This document shows positions 27,450 to 36,830 of a DNA stretch of 64,000 bases, one piece after another. The notes under the pieces were generated by a model. The model made no database searches and was not told the origin of the DNA. It saw only the letters and a program-made list of their open reading frames with translations. The translations under genes and the position numbers were made by a program. Every line of letters begins with the position of its first letter. Position 1 is the stretch's first letter. This stretch comes from Phenylobacterium sp. (lineage in GTDB: Bacteria > Pseudomonadota > Alphaproteobacteria > Caulobacterales > Caulobacteraceae). The stretch lies in assembly GCA_020402745.1 (NCBI GenBank), contig JADBYZ010000004.1, positions 82,088 through 146,087 of the forward strand. Reading direction: 5' to 3'.

Positions 27450-27463
27450 TTGATCAAGATCAA
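27450..27463 (-). promoter_or_regulatory. FNR/FixK-type operator TTGATCAAGATCAA
   Basis: A perfect match to the TTGAT-N4-ATCAA half-site pair recognised by FNR/FixK-family regulators (established consensus). It lies in the 178-nt gap between the pheT stop and the monooxygenase start, 146 nt before that ATG. It is not positioned to serve pheT, which reads away. Whether it activates or represses is not visible. Confidence 0.6.
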
Positions 27464-27482
27464 TAAGCCGGCCTTGCCGGGG

Positions 27483-29855
27483 TCAGCCCCTCAGCCGCGC
27501 GCCGGTCGCCTTCTCGGCTGCGGCAACGATCCGTGCGGACAGGGCCTCGATGTCGGCGTCCGTCAGGGTCCGGTCCTGGGGCTGGACCTGGACCTCGACC
27601 GCCACGGACCGGAAGCCTTCCGGCACACCGTCGCCCTGGTAGACGTCGAAGATCCGCGCCCCGGTGATCAGCGCCTTGTCGGCGGCCAGGATCGGCCGCA
27701 CCAGGTCCCCGGCCTGCACCCCTTCGGGCAGGAGGAAGGCGAAGTCTCGCGACAGGGGCATCAGGGGCGAGGGCTGGAAGGCCGGACGGGTCTTAACCGC
27801 CCGTCGCCGAGGCTCCGGCAGGACGTCCAGGTGGATCTCGAAGCCATAGACCGGCCCGGCCACGTCCATGGCCTTCAGGATGGCGGGATGGATCTCGCCG
27901 AACTCCACAGCCACGGTCTTGGGGCCCATCTGGAGTCGCGCTGACCGCCCCGGGCTCCACCAGGGGGCGGAGGCGCCCTGGACCGTCTGCAGGGGCGGCG
28001 CGGACAACTCCGCGAGCAGGGCCTCCAGGTCGCCCTTCAAGGTGAAGAGGGCGTCTTCGTTCCTTCCGTCCCAGCGGCGCGGCGCATGGGGCGCCAGGAC
28101 CGCCGCGATGACGGCGGACTGGTCCCCCGGCTGGTCGCCGCGATAGATCGGGCCGATCTCGAAGAGGGCCGCGTCGGGGAAGCCGCGCCGGGCGTTGCGC
28201 CCCGCCGCCTCGATCAGGTTGGGCAGGATGGAGGGCCGCATGCAGTCCAGGTCCGCGGCGATGGGGTTGGACAGGACCAGCTCCGGGGCGCCGCCGCCAA
28301 ACCGCTCGGCGGTTTCGCGCTTCATGAAGCTCCAGGTCACGGCCTCGGCGTAGCCGGCGGCGGCCAGCGCCCTCCGGGCCGTGCGCATGCGGGCCTGCCG
28401 GACGGTCAGGACGCCGCCCGGCGCCTGCGGGGCCGGCGGCAGGGGGGTGGAGGGCAGGGCGCCGTAGCCGGCGATCCGCGCCACCTCCTCGACAAGGTCG
28501 GCCCTGCCCTCGACGTCCCGGCGCCAGGAGGGCGGGACCACGAGGTCGCCCTCAAGCCCGAAGCCCAGGGCCGCCAGGATGGAGTCGATCCGTCCCCGGT
28601 CCAGCGAAAGGCCGGACAGGGCCTCGACATAGCTGCGGTCGAAGGCGAAGGGCGCCGGCCGGGTGGGCGCCTGGCCCGCCAGCACCGCCTCGGAGGGCTC
28701 GCCGCCGCAGATTTCGAGGATCAGGCGGGTGGCCAGCTCCAGCCCGGGCAGCAGGCTCTCCGGGTCCACGCCCCGGGCGAAGCGGTACTGGGCGTCCGAG
28801 GCGATCCCCAGGGTCCGTCCGGTCTGGGCGATCCGGATGGGATCGAACCATGCGCTCTCGATGAAGACGTCGGTCGTGGTCTCCGAGCACCCGGTGGAGG
28901 CGCCGCCCATCACCCCGCCCAGGCCAAGGGCGCCCGAGGCGTCGCCGATGACACAGATCTCTGGTCCGGCGGCGTAGGTCTTCCCGTCGAGGGCCTCGAC
29001 GGTCTCGCCCTCACGGCCCAGGCGCGCCTCGATCCAACTCCCGGCCAGCCTGCCGGCGTCGTAGACGTGGAGGGGCCGGGCCCGGTCGAAGGTGATCAGG
29101 TTGGTGATGTCCACCAGGGCGCTGATGGGACGCAGTCCGATGGACTTCAGCTTCTGCTGCAGCCAGTCCGGCGAGGGGCCGTTGCGCACGCCGCGGATCA
29201 GCCGGCCCGCGAAGGCCGGACAGGCGCCGCTGTCGTCCAGGCGGATCTCCACCGGGCAGGGGAAGGTTCCGGCGACGGGCGCGATGGCGTGGATCCTCAG
29301 GGTTCCGAGGCCAGCGGCGGCCAGGTCCCGGGCGACGCCGTCTACCCCCAGCCAGTCGGGCCGGTTGGGGGTGACCTCGAAGTCGATCACCGCCTCCAGG
29401 CCCAGGGCCTTGGCGGCGGGGGTTCCCACGGCCAGGTCGCCGTCCAGCTCCAGTATGCCGTCGGACTCCTCGGCGGTCTGCAGTTCGGCTGCCGAGCAGA
29501 GCATGCCGTTGGACACCACGCCCCGGACCGGGCGGGCCTCCAGCACCACCCCGTTGGCCGGGATGCAGGCGCCGATGGGGGCGTAGATGGTGGTCAGGCC
29601 CGCGCGGGCGTTCGGGGCGCCGCAGACGATCTCCTTGCGGCCATCGACCGTGTCCACCTGGCAGACGCGCAGGCGGTCGGCGTTGGGATGCTGAACGGCC
29701 TCGACGATGCGGGCGACCGAGAAGCCGGCGAGGCGCGCGCCGGGGTCGTCGACGTGCTCGACCTCCAGGCCGGCCATGGTCATGGCCTCGACGACCTGGT
29801 CGACGGTGGCGGTGGTATCGAGGTGCTCGCGCAGCCAGGAAAGGGTGAACTTCAT
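27483..29855 (-). CDS. pheT: Phenylalanine-tRNA ligase, beta subunit
   Basis: A 790-residue subunit of the alpha2-beta2 synthetase. Domains in order: N-terminal EMAP-II-like tRNA-binding domain (about 40-150), B3/B4 editing domain, B5 domain, the catalytic-like core and the C-terminal ferredoxin-like anticodon-binding domain ([14 protein letters not shown] onwards). Length is normal. It follows pheS by 10 nt. Confidence 0.97.
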   Translation of the reverse strand: MKFTLSWLREHLDTTATVDQVVEAMTMAGLEVEHVDDPGARLAGFSVARIVEAVQHPNADRLRVCQVDTVDGRKEIVCGAPNARAGLTTIYAPIGACIPANGVVLEARPVRGVVSNGMLCSAAELQTAEESDGILELDGDLAVGTPAAKALGLEAVIDFEVTPNRPDWLGVDGVARDLAAAGLGTLRIHAIAPVAGTFPCPVEIRLDDSGACPAFAGRLIRGVRNGPSPDWLQQKLKSIGLRPISALVDITNLITFDRARPLHVYDAGRLAGSWIEARLGREGETVEALDGKTYAAGPEICVIGDASGALGLGGVMGGASTGCSETTTDVFIESAWFDPIRIAQTGRTLGIASDAQYRFARGVDPESLLPGLELATRLILEICGGEPSEAVLAGQAPTRPAPFAFDRSYVEALSGLSLDRGRIDSILAALGFGLEGDLVVPPSWRRDVEGRADLVEEVARIAGYGALPSTPLPPAPQAPGGVLTVRQARMRTARRALAAAGYAEAVTWSFMKRETAERFGGGAPELVLSNPIAADLDCMRPSILPNLIEAAGRNARRGFPDAALFEIGPIYRGDQPGDQSAVIAAVLAPHAPRRWDGRNEDALFTLKGDLEALLAELSAPPLQTVQGASAPWWSPGRSARLQMGPKTVAVEFGEIHPAILKAMDVAGPVYGFEIHLDVLPEPRRRAVKTRPAFQPSPLMPLSRDFAFLLPEGVQAGDLVRPILAADKALITGARIFDVYQGDGVPEGFRSVAVEVQVQPQDRTLTDADIEALSARIVAAAEKATGARLRG

Positions 29856-29865
29856 CTCAGGTCTC

Positions 29866-30975
29866 CTAGCTCAGGCCCGAGGCGGAATTCGGGGCGGCGA
29901 AGGCCGAGAAGCCATAGTGCGCCAGCCAGCGGACGTCGGCGGCGAACATGTCGCGCAGGTCGGGCATGCCGTACTTCAGCACCCCCAGGCGATCGACCCC
30001 GCAGCCGAAGGCGAAGCCCTGCCAGACATCCGGGTCCAGTCCACAGTTCCGCAGGACATTGGGATGCACCATCCCGCAGCCGAGGATCTCCAGCCAGTCA
30101 GCGCCCTCGCCGATCCTCACCTCGCCGCCGGAGCGGTCGCACTGCACGTCCATCTCGGCCGAGGGCTCGGTGAAGGGGAAGTGGTGGGGACGGAAGCGGG
30201 TGGTCACCTGGTCGGTCTCGAAGAACCGGGCGATGAAGGTCTCTAGGGTCCACTTCAGGTGGCCCATGTGGATGCCCTTGTCGATCACCAGGCCCTCGAT
30301 CTGGTGGAACATGGGGGTGTGGGTCTGGTCGGAGTCCTGGCGGAAGGTCCGGCCCGGCACGATGATCCGGATCGGCGGCTCCTGGCCGCTGGCGATCCAG
30401 CCGGGCAGCTTCTCGTTCGTCCTGTGCATGACCCGCACCTGGACGGGCGACGTGTGGGTGCGCAGGACCTTGCGCTCGCCATTGGCGTCCGGCGGCAGGA
30501 AGAAGGTGTCGTGCATCTCCCGCGCCGGGTGCTTGGGCGGGAAGTTCAGGGCGGTGAAGTTGTTGAAGTCGGTCTCGATGTCCGGGCCCTCGGCGACGCC
30601 GAAGCCCATGTCGGCGAAGACGGCGATCATCTCGTCCATCACCTGCATGGTCGGGTGCACGCCGCCCCGGCGGCGGGGCGGGGCCGGCAGGGAAAGGTCG
30701 ACCCGGTCGGCGATGAGGCGCGCCTCCAGCTCATCGGCCTCCAGCTCGGCCTTGCGGGCCTCGATCCGCGCCGTGAGCCTGTCCCGCATCTGGTTGATCT
30801 GCGGCCCGAGGGTCTTGCGCTCTTCCAGGCTCACCGAGCCCAGGGTCCGGGCCAGGAGGGTGACGTTCCCGGACTTGCCCAGGATGGACACCCGGGCCTC
30901 GTCCAGGGCGGCCAGGTCCGCGGCCCCGTCAATGCGGGCCAGGTTGTCGGATTCCAGTGCGGCGATGTCGGTCAT
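29866..30975 (-). CDS. pheS: Phenylalanine-tRNA ligase, alpha subunit
   Basis: The 369-residue catalytic subunit of Phe-tRNA synthetase. An N-terminal coiled-coil arm (about 1-95) precedes the class II core, with motif 2 [20 protein letters not shown] and motif 3 [14 protein letters not shown]. The 140 nt between rplT and pheS hold a strong hairpin with a T-run, so pheST is probably partly uncoupled from, or attenuated relative to, the ribosomal genes. Confidence 0.97.
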   Translation of the reverse strand: MTDIAALESDNLARIDGAADLAALDEARVSILGKSGNVTLLARTLGSVSLEERKTLGPQINQMRDRLTARIEARKAELEADELEARLIADRVDLSLPAPPRRRGGVHPTMQVMDEMIAVFADMGFGVAEGPDIETDFNNFTALNFPPKHPAREMHDTFFLPPDANGERKVLRTHTSPVQVRVMHRTNEKLPGWIASGQEPPIRIIVPGRTFRQDSDQTHTPMFHQIEGLVIDKGIHMGHLKWTLETFIARFFETDQVTTRFRPHHFPFTEPSAEMDVQCDRSGGEVRIGEGADWLEILGCGMVHPNVLRNCGLDPDVWQGFAFGCGVDRLGVLKYGMPDLRDMFAADVRWLAHYGFSAFAAPNSASGLS

Positions 30976-31052
30976 TCGGATCAGTCCCGGGGGGAGTCGG
31001 TCTTCTGGGGAGGTCGGGCTTCGGGGCCGTCACGGTGCGCCGGCAGGCCAGC

Positions 31053-31084
31053 AAAAAGCCCCCCGGACGCGCCGAGGGGCTTCT
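31053..31084 (-). terminator. Intrinsic terminator/attenuator between rplT and pheS
   Basis: On the minus strand the sequence forms a GC-rich stem (AAGCCCCTCGG...CCGGGGGGCTT type) followed by TTTTT and a TGC, the pattern of a Rho-independent terminator. It begins about 31 nt after the rplT stop codon and lies about 78 nt before pheS. I see no Phe-rich leader peptide. Confidence 0.75.
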
Positions 31085-31115
31085 GAATGCAGCGAAGCCT
31101 AGAGGGCTCCGGGCG

Positions 31116-31472
31116 TCAGGCCAGGGCGGCGCGAACCTTGTCGGCGATGGCCTTGAACCCGACCGGATCGTTGCCGGCGATATCAGCCAGCACCTTGCGG
31201 TCCATCTGGACCCCGGCCAGTTCAAGGCCGTGGATAAATCGGGCGTAGGTCATGCCCTCCAGGCGGGCCGCAGCGTTGATCCGCTGGATCCACAGGGACC
31301 GGAAGCTGCGCTTGCGCACCTTGCGGTCGCGGTAGGCGTACTGGCCGGCCTTGTCGACCGCGGCCTTGGCGGCGCGGATGGTGTTCTTGCGGCGGCCATA
31401 GAAGCCGGCGGCCTTCTCAAGAACCTTCTTGTGGCGGGCGTGGGCGGTGACGCCCCTCTTTACACGTGCCAT
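31116..31472 (-). CDS. rplT: 50S ribosomal protein L20
   Basis: A 118-residue basic protein that binds 23S rRNA early in large-subunit assembly. The N-terminus [18 protein letters not shown] and the core [21 protein letters not shown] are fully typical. It follows rpmI by 16 nt as in most bacteria. Confidence 0.98.
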   Translation of the reverse strand: MARVKRGVTAHARHKKVLEKAAGFYGRRKNTIRAAKAAVDKAGQYAYRDRKVRKRSFRSLWIQRINAAARLEGMTYARFIHGLELAGVQMDRKVLADIAGNDPVGFKAIADKVRAALA

Positions 31473-31488
31473 GCGTCAGGTGCTCCGA

Positions 31489-31689
31489 TCAAAGGCCGTA
31501 GGGCAGGAAGATGCGGATGATCTTGGCGTCGGCCTCGGTCATCACCTTCGTGCCCCGGTTCTGGCGGATGTACTTGGCGTTGTGGCTGATGAGGCGGTGG
31601 CGCTTGCCCGCCACGCCGGCCTTGAGCTTGCCGGTCGCGGTGAGCTTGAAGCGCTTCTTCGCCCCCGACTTCGTCTTCAGTTTCGGCAT
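31489..31689 (-). CDS. rpmI: 50S ribosomal protein L35
   Basis: A 66-residue basic protein ([17 protein letters not shown] at the start, [21 protein letters not shown] in the middle). The start is fixed by the family N-terminus. In many bacteria infC lies directly upstream; here infC is 2.3 kb away behind accessory genes. Confidence 0.97.
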   Translation of the reverse strand: MPKLKTKSGAKKRFKLTATGKLKAGVAGKRHRLISHNAKYIRQNRGTKVMTEADAKIIRIFLPYGL

Positions 31690-31843
31690 TTCACGTCGGA
31701 ACCTTCCGGCCCCGTCCTCTGGCGTATTGATGAGCCGCCCTGGCATGCCTTTGGCCAGGCGACTCCGAAGGGGCGGGTGAGTACGCGAAAAGGGGAAGTG
31801 GGGCAAGCCCCAGCGGATCCAGCTTTGGGGTTGGACCCGCCTC

Positions 31844-32029
31844 TCAGGGCAGCGAAAAGCCAATCCGAAGGTTGAGATGGGCCCGGGTCGCCACCTCGAA
31901 TGCGTCCGGCCAGTCGCCGCCGCCCTGACCAAGGCTGCCTGAAAGCCAAAGGCCGCCGATCCGGGGATCGTTCCAGATCGTCTGCTCGATGGCCGCGAGC
32001 AGTGCGGACTGCACAGCGGTTAGCGGCAT
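31844..32029 (-). pseudogene. Truncated nucleotidyltransferase-like remnant
   Basis: A 61-codon frame whose first half ([30 protein letters not shown]) resembles the N-terminus of nucleotidyltransferase-fold proteins, where a GSxxRGxxDxxSDxD motif follows the first helix. After GGGDWPD the similarity stops and the acidic catalytic triad is not completed. The rest of such a protein is not found downstream in any frame I followed. Probably a decayed fragment, part of the accessory patch with brnTA; a short unrelated gene cannot be excluded. Confidence 0.4.
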
Positions 32030-32126
32030 GGCTCTTCACTCTCAAGTCTTCAGGTTGCTGGTTCTTGACCCGAGGCCAGAACCGACGCTGATCCAGACGC
32101 CCCCGACCAGAAGGCCCCGCTTGGTC

Positions 32127-32396
32127 TCATCTGCGCCCCCGCCCCTCCAGCCAGTCCATCAGTGCGATGTCGATCCGGGTCTGCCAGCCCGGGCCTGTGG
32201 CCCGGAACTGTTCGAGGACTTCGCGTGAAAGTCGGAGCGTGGTCCTCTGCTTGGTGACCGCCGCTCTCGGGCGCCCGCGGAGTTTTCGCTGCAGGCCTTC
32301 GGGAAGGGCCTCCAGTCTGACGGCGGCGACGGCCATGGCCTCGGTCCACTCCGGATTGTCGGAGTCCGGCCGGGAGGCTCTATCGGTGGCGGGCAT
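32127..32396 (-). CDS. brnA: BrnA-family antitoxin
   Basis: An 89-residue antitoxin of the BrnA family. The C-terminal half, KQRTTLRLSREVLEQFRATG then GWQTRIDIALMDWL, is the ribbon-helix-helix domain that binds DNA and autoregulates, and the N-terminal part would wrap the BrnT toxin. The start MPATDRAS lies 17 nt inside the end of the brnT frame, the normal order and overlap; an ATG at 32417 is an alternative. The cognate toxin gene is broken, so this antitoxin has no obvious local target. Confidence 0.82.
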   Translation of the reverse strand: MPATDRASRPDSDNPEWTEAMAVAAVRLEALPEGLQRKLRGRPRAAVTKQRTTLRLSREVLEQFRATGPGWQTRIDIALMDWLEGRGRR

Positions 32397-32649
32397 GAAG
32401 TCTGATCTCCCTTGCATTGGCCTTTCGGAAGCTGATCACACGAATCCCCGCCGGTGTTTCCATGAACACTAGGGCATGCAGCCGGCCTTGCACGAACCCC
32501 AAGGCGGCTTAGCGCGTCTCGGGATAGGCGCGTCGGCTGTCGACCCAGATCAGCGCCGTGGTGAAATCGAACCCGTCGGCGTCTTCAAATCCAAAACCGC
32601 GCTCACGCCGGTTCCGTTCGCTCTTCGCCGGATCGAACTCGATATCCAT
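32380..32649 (-). pseudogene. brnT: BrnT-family toxin gene with in-frame stop
   Basis: A 90-codon frame that begins MDIEFDPAKSERNRRERGF and ends VISFRKANAREIRLHARHR, both standard BrnT blocks (RelE-like ribonuclease toxin). Codon 47 is TAA (32509-32511), exactly where the family has an aromatic residue after a PETR-type stretch, and the reading frame resumes as AALGFVQGRLHALVF. A single base change from a Tyr codon would explain it. Truncation removes the C-terminal strands and the basic catalytic residues, so the toxin should be inactive unless the stop is read through. Confidence 0.8.
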
Positions 32650-32734
32650 CTTATTTTATGTGCATACAGAAAATGCCCGTCAACCTTGCGCGTCAATGAC
32701 AGGACGGGCAACGGGGCGTTTGTCCCTCGTCCGG

Positions 32735-33946
32735 CTATCGGGGCAGGGGGGGCGCCCGCCGGCTCGCGGAAAGGGCCAGGAAGATCGCCGGCACCACCAG
32801 CGCGGCGCCCAGCAGGAAGGGCGCGTTGATGTTCAGCGGGAACACCAGGCCGGCCGAGAGCGGCCCCGCCACCCGGGACAGGGCGCCGCAGGCGTTGTTC
32901 AGCCCCTGGATCTGGCCCTGCCGGTGAGGGTCGGCGGTGCGTGAGATCATCGACGCCACATTGGGGAAGGCGACGGACTGGCCCACGGCGGTCAGGCACA
33001 TCAGGGCTATGGTCGCGGCGGACCCCGGCGAGACCACTAGCAGGCCGGAGCCCAGGACGGTGAGACTCATGCCCACCGCCAGCATTCGCCCCTCGCCAAA
33101 CCGTTCCGACAACGGGCCGGTCAGGAACATCTGCGAGATCGCCGCCGCCACGCCCACGAAGGCGAAACAGACCCCGATCTCCCGGGGCGTCCACCCGAAC
33201 CGCTCATTGGCCCAGAGACCGAAGATCGACTCGATGCCGGTGAAGGCGAACCCGACGATGAAGGACAGCAGCATCAGGCGGCCGAGGACCGGATTCTCCA
33301 CCATGTCCTTGAGTCCGGACAGCAGGCGGGTGCGCCGGGTTTCCACCTCCCGGCGGTGGTTGCTCTCGCGGATGACCACCAGGATCGCCAGGACGCAGGC
33401 GCCCGCCAGCGCTGAGGCGACGAACAGGGGCAGTCGGAAACCATCCGGACCGGCGTCCGGGTTGGCCAGAAGCCCCCCGAGAGAGGGCCCCACGATCATG
33501 CCCACGTTCCAGGCCGCGCCCTGATAGGACATCTGCCGGGTGAGCTGCTCCGGCGGCGTCACATCGGCCAGGTAGCCCTGGATGACCGCGCCGTTCCCGG
33601 AGGCCAGGCCGCCGACGAGGCGGATGAGGAAGGCGGCCAGGATGTTGGGGGCAAAGGCCAGGGCCAGGTAGCAAAGGCAGTTGCCCATGATCGTCAGGAT
33701 CAGGATGGGCTTGCGGCCGAAACGGTCGGACAGACGTCCCCAGAGCGGCTCGCCAAAGAAGGAGCCGATGGAGTAGGCCGAAAAGATGAGGGCGATCTGC
33801 CAGGCCGGGGCGTCGAAGGACTTGGCGTAGAAGGGCAGCAGCGGAATGATGATTCCGAAGCCCAGCAAGTTGATGAAGATCACCGCCGTCAGGGCGATCG
33901 CCGCATAGGGCGATGCGGGCTTGGTCTGGCGGGCGTCCTCCGACAT
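32735..33946 (-). CDS. MFS transporter, TetA-like 12-helix drug/H+ antiporter type
   Basis: A 403-residue inner-membrane protein with about 12 membrane helices. The loop 2-3 signature GEPLWGRLSDRFGRKP and the helix 5 motif C (YQGAAWNVGMIVGPSLGGLL) place it among proton-driven exporters like TetA. The start MSEDARQ is chosen since the upstream extension is Arg/Pro-rich with only a TTG. It lies between infC and the brnTA pair, 77 nt from infC, and may be part of an insertion in the ribosomal-protein region. Substrate unknown. Confidence 0.88.
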   Translation of the reverse strand: MSEDARQTKPASPYAAIALTAVIFINLLGFGIIIPLLPFYAKSFDAPAWQIALIFSAYSIGSFFGEPLWGRLSDRFGRKPILILTIMGNCLCYLALAFAPNILAAFLIRLVGGLASGNGAVIQGYLADVTPPEQLTRQMSYQGAAWNVGMIVGPSLGGLLANPDAGPDGFRLPLFVASALAGACVLAILVVIRESNHRREVETRRTRLLSGLKDMVENPVLGRLMLLSFIVGFAFTGIESIFGLWANERFGWTPREIGVCFAFVGVAAAISQMFLTGPLSERFGEGRMLAVGMSLTVLGSGLLVVSPGSAATIALMCLTAVGQSVAFPNVASMISRTADPHRQGQIQGLNNACGALSRVAGPLSAGLVFPLNINAPFLLGAALVVPAIFLALSASRRAPPLPR

Positions 33947-34023
33947 GCGGCGTCTGTTAGGGCGGCGACGCGGGAGGAGCAAGGGCGGGCGGCGACGAAA
34001 TCCGGCGCCGCCCGGTCGGGCGT

Positions 34024-34557
34024 TTATTTGGGCGCCAGGATCATGATCATCTGTCGGCCCTCCATGCGGGGCTCATACTCGACCTTGGCGACCGGCTCGA
34101 AGTCGGCCTTCACCTGTTGGAGGAGCTTCATGCCCAGCTCGGGGTGGGCCAGTTCGCGGCCGCGGAAGCGGAGCGTCACCTTGACCTTGTCGCCTTCGCC
34201 GAAGAACCGGTGCATCGAGCGCGCCTTGACCTCGTAGTCATGGGTGTCGATGTTCGGCCGCAACTTGATCTCTTTGATCTCGACGACCTTCTGCCGCTTG
34301 CGGGCCTCGTTCTTCTTCTTCTGTTCCTGGAACTTGAACTTGCCGTAGTCCAGGATCTTGCAGACAGGGGGGTCGGCGTTGGGGACGATCTCGACCAGGT
34401 CGAGCCCGGCTTCCTCAGCGGCCTCCAGGGCGGAGGAGGTGGGCATGACCCCCTGCTTCTCGCCATGCTGGTCGATCAGCAGGACCCGGGGAACTCGGAT
34501 GTCTTCGTTGATGCGCGGACCGTCTTTGACGGGCGGCGCCTGCATGGGCCGGCGAAT
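34024..34557 (-). CDS. infC: Translation initiation factor IF-3, apparent ATT start
   Basis: IF-3 binds the 30S subunit and checks start codons. Both domains are visible: N-terminal [14 protein letters not shown]...LDYGKFKFQ and C-terminal [16 protein letters not shown]...MIMILAPK. The first ATG (34545) is 21 nt from the only good ribosome site, GAGGAG at 34567-34572. An in-frame ATT at 34557 is 9 nt from it and gives [13 protein letters not shown], which fits the MRRP-type N-terminus of alphaproteobacterial IF-3. An AUU start is the known autoregulation device of Escherichia coli infC; here it gives 177 residues. The conventional annotation would be 173 residues from 34545. Confidence 0.93.
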   Translation of the reverse strand: MRRPMQAPPVKDGPRINEDIRVPRVLLIDQHGEKQGVMPTSSALEAAEEAGLDLVEIVPNADPPVCKILDYGKFKFQEQKKKNEARKRQKVVEIKEIKLRPNIDTHDYEVKARSMHRFFGEGDKVKVTLRFRGRELAHPELGMKLLQQVKADFEPVAKVEYEPRMEGRQMIMILAPK

Positions 34558-34566
34558 AGGTTTCTG

Positions 34567-34572
34567 CTCCTC
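34567..34572 (-). promoter_or_regulatory. Shine-Dalgarno GAGGAG of infC
   Basis: Reads GAGGAG on the minus strand; 9 nt separate it from the ATT codon and 21 nt from the first ATG. It is the main evidence for the non-canonical infC start. Confidence 0.7.
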
Positions 34573-34644
34573 AAGCTGTTGATAAGGGCGGCGACGGAAA
34601 GGCGTCCGACGCAGTTCGATATATGACCGTCCGGGCCCCGGCGA

Positions 34645-35616
34645 TCAAGCGGCGCCTTCCAACGGCAGCAGGCTGTTGGCGGCCCGCTCCACTGTGCTGG
34701 GCTCCAAGGTCGTCAGGTCGTCGGCCTGGAGGACGATGACGTGACCTCTGGGAGCCGAAAGGGCAGGGTCTGAAGCCTTGGAGAACAGGACCACTGTCGG
34801 GGCGCCGGCGGCGGCGGCAAGATGCAGGGGGCCGGTGTCATTGCCCACCACCAGGGCGGTCTCCGCGCCGAACTCGGCGACCTTGGCGAAATCGGTCCTG
34901 CCGGTCAGGTCCCGGGCCTGGGGCACGTGCCTCTGGATCTCGCGACCGAGGGCGCTTTCCTGTGGGCCTCCGATGACCAGGATGTCGTAGCCGCGATCAT
35001 ACAACCGGCGGGCCAGGCGGCCGTAGGAGTCCGCCGGCCAGCGCTTGCCCATCCGGTGGGCGGATCCGCCCGGGATCAGCATGACATGGGGTCGGTCTGA
35101 GGGCCGCCGGCGGCCCCGCCGGGTTCCGCCGATCCAGGACAGGTCCGGCGGCGGCGCTGACAGCGGGGTCGTCGGCGCATCCGGCCAGATCCCCGCCGCC
35201 TTCAACTGGTCGGCCTGGCGCTCAAGGGTGTGCATTTGGTCCTTGCCGGGCGTTGTGTGCGGCAGGGCGCATCCAAAGGCGATCCCCGACCATTCCGGCG
35301 GGAAGGGGCGCAGAAGGTGGAAAATCCGTTCCGAAGCGGCGGACGTCTGGAGGTCGTAGACGCGGTCGTAGCGGACCGCCTTCAGCCGGGCGCGAAGGGC
35401 CAGCCAGGCCTCCAGACCCTCTGGCCTGCCATCCGTCTCGACCTCGTCGAAGTAGGGACAGGCCCGGGCCAGGGCCTCGAAGGGCGGCGTGGTCAGGAGG
35501 GTGATCTGCGCCTTCGGGTGGGCCTCGCGGATGCGCTTCATCGCCGCCAGCGCCAGGACGAAGTCGCCCAGGGCCGACAGCTTGATGACCAGGACCTTGC
35601 GGATCTCTCGGCTCAT
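34645..35616 (-). CDS. Glycosyltransferase family 9 (heptosyltransferase-like)
   Basis: A 323-residue ADP-heptose:LPS transferase-like enzyme, probably adding a sugar to the lipopolysaccharide core on the inner face of the membrane. The N-terminal VLVIKLSALGDFVLALAAM and the C-terminal VVGNDTGPLHLAAAAGAPTVVLFS blocks are the family hallmarks. Its ATG overlaps the stop of the family 4 glycosyltransferase (ATGA at 35613-35616). Donor and acceptor are not readable. Confidence 0.92.
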   Translation of the reverse strand: MSREIRKVLVIKLSALGDFVLALAAMKRIREAHPKAQITLLTTPPFEALARACPYFDEVETDGRPEGLEAWLALRARLKAVRYDRVYDLQTSAASERIFHLLRPFPPEWSGIAFGCALPHTTPGKDQMHTLERQADQLKAAGIWPDAPTTPLSAPPPDLSWIGGTRRGRRRPSDRPHVMLIPGGSAHRMGKRWPADSYGRLARRLYDRGYDILVIGGPQESALGREIQRHVPQARDLTGRTDFAKVAEFGAETALVVGNDTGPLHLAAAAGAPTVVLFSKASDPALSAPRGHVIVLQADDLTTLEPSTVERAANSLLPLEGAA

Positions 35617-36785
35617 TTCCCGACGGACCGCGCCTCGAGGAGCTGCTCATACACCGCGAGCGTCGCAGCACACATGGCGTCATTCGCGTAGAGGCGTACG
35701 GCCCTCTCCCGGGCGACCGCGCCCAGGGCCGTGAGGCCCTCGCGTCCCAGGTCGATCGCCGCAGCCATGGCCAGGGCCCAGGCCTCGATGTCCCCCGGCG
35801 CCGCCCGCCACCCGGTCTGGCCGGGCAGGACGGTCTCGGTCGTCCCTCCGTGGTCCGAGGCGATCACCGGCCGACCCATCACCTGGGGCTCCACGGCCGC
35901 CCGTCCGAAGGACTCGGGCACCAGGGTGGGCAACAGGGCGATATCCGCCGCCATGAAGGCCGCAGGCATGTCATCGCAGTGTCCCACCAGCCTCACGACA
36001 CCCTCCAGGTCTGCGGCGCCCACGGCCGCCTCCAGGGAATGGCGGTAGGCAGAGCGGCCTTGATCGTCGCCTGCGAAGATGACACGCAGGTTGCGGCCTT
36101 CGCCTTTCAGACGTGCAGCGGCGGCGATAATCGTCTCATGCCCTTTGATCGGCGTCAGTCGCCCCGCCAGCAGGAAGACCAGGGGCCCCTCGCCCTGGGG
36201 TGGCAGGCCCCAGGCCCGCCTCAGGGCCTCCACGCGCTCCAGGCTCACCTTTTCGGGGTCGAAGCGGTTAAGGTCCACGCCCCGGGGGATGGCGACCACC
36301 CGCGCAGGCGCGATCCGGTGCTCGGTCAGGACGTGGGCGCGGGTGTAGTCGGAATTGGCGATCACCCGGTCCACCCGGGTCATGACGGCGTTGTACCAGC
36401 GCTTGAGCGGGCCCTTCGCCAGGTAGATGCCGTGATAGGTCGCCACCGTCGGCAGGCCCTCGGCCCGGGCGGCCCAAAGGGCCGGGAAGGCCGGCGCCCG
36501 GGAGCGCACGTGGACCAGGCTCACCCTCCGCCCCCGGATCACCCGGCGCAGGGCCCGGGCGGTCTGCAGCATGACCAGGGGGTTCTTGCTCTGCATGGGC
36601 AGGCGGACAAGCTCGCCCCCCGCCGCAGCCAGGGCCGCCTCCATCCGCCCCCCCCGGCTGGCCACCAGGGCCCGGCCGCCGGCCGCGACGACGGCGCGGG
36701 CGACGTCGATCGTGGTCTGCTCGGCGCCGCCGGTCTCCAGTTCCGGGACCACCTGCAGCAGGGTAAAGTTCGGAGGAAGGCTCAC
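35613..36785 (-). CDS. Glycosyltransferase family 4
   Basis: A 390-residue GT-B enzyme, probably in envelope polysaccharide or LPS core synthesis with the coupled family 9 gene. N-terminal ELETGGAEQTTIDVA and C-terminal PESFGRAAVEPQVMGRPVIASDHGG (the E-x7-E sugar-nucleotide site) are typical. The start is a GTG at 36785 with AGGA 5 nt upstream. Only 45 nt separate it from the divergent hydrolase gene, so both promoters lie partly in coding sequence. Confidence 0.92.
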   Translation of the reverse strand: MSLPPNFTLLQVVPELETGGAEQTTIDVARAVVAAGGRALVASRGGRMEAALAAAGGELVRLPMQSKNPLVMLQTARALRRVIRGRRVSLVHVRSRAPAFPALWAARAEGLPTVATYHGIYLAKGPLKRWYNAVMTRVDRVIANSDYTRAHVLTEHRIAPARVVAIPRGVDLNRFDPEKVSLERVEALRRAWGLPPQGEGPLVFLLAGRLTPIKGHETIIAAAARLKGEGRNLRVIFAGDDQGRSAYRHSLEAAVGAADLEGVVRLVGHCDDMPAAFMAADIALLPTLVPESFGRAAVEPQVMGRPVIASDHGGTTETVLPGQTGWRAAPGDIEAWALAMAAAIDLGREGLTALGAVARERAVRLYANDAMCAATLAVYEQLLEARSVGK

Positions 36786-36830
36786 GGCGTCCTGATAGCG
36801 CAGCCCTGCGCCTGGCGCTATGCAGGGGCC

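Noticed and set aside
28086-30173. 695-codon plus-strand frame opposite pheT/pheS
   Set aside because: Antisense to two certain synthetase genes; low-complexity translation.
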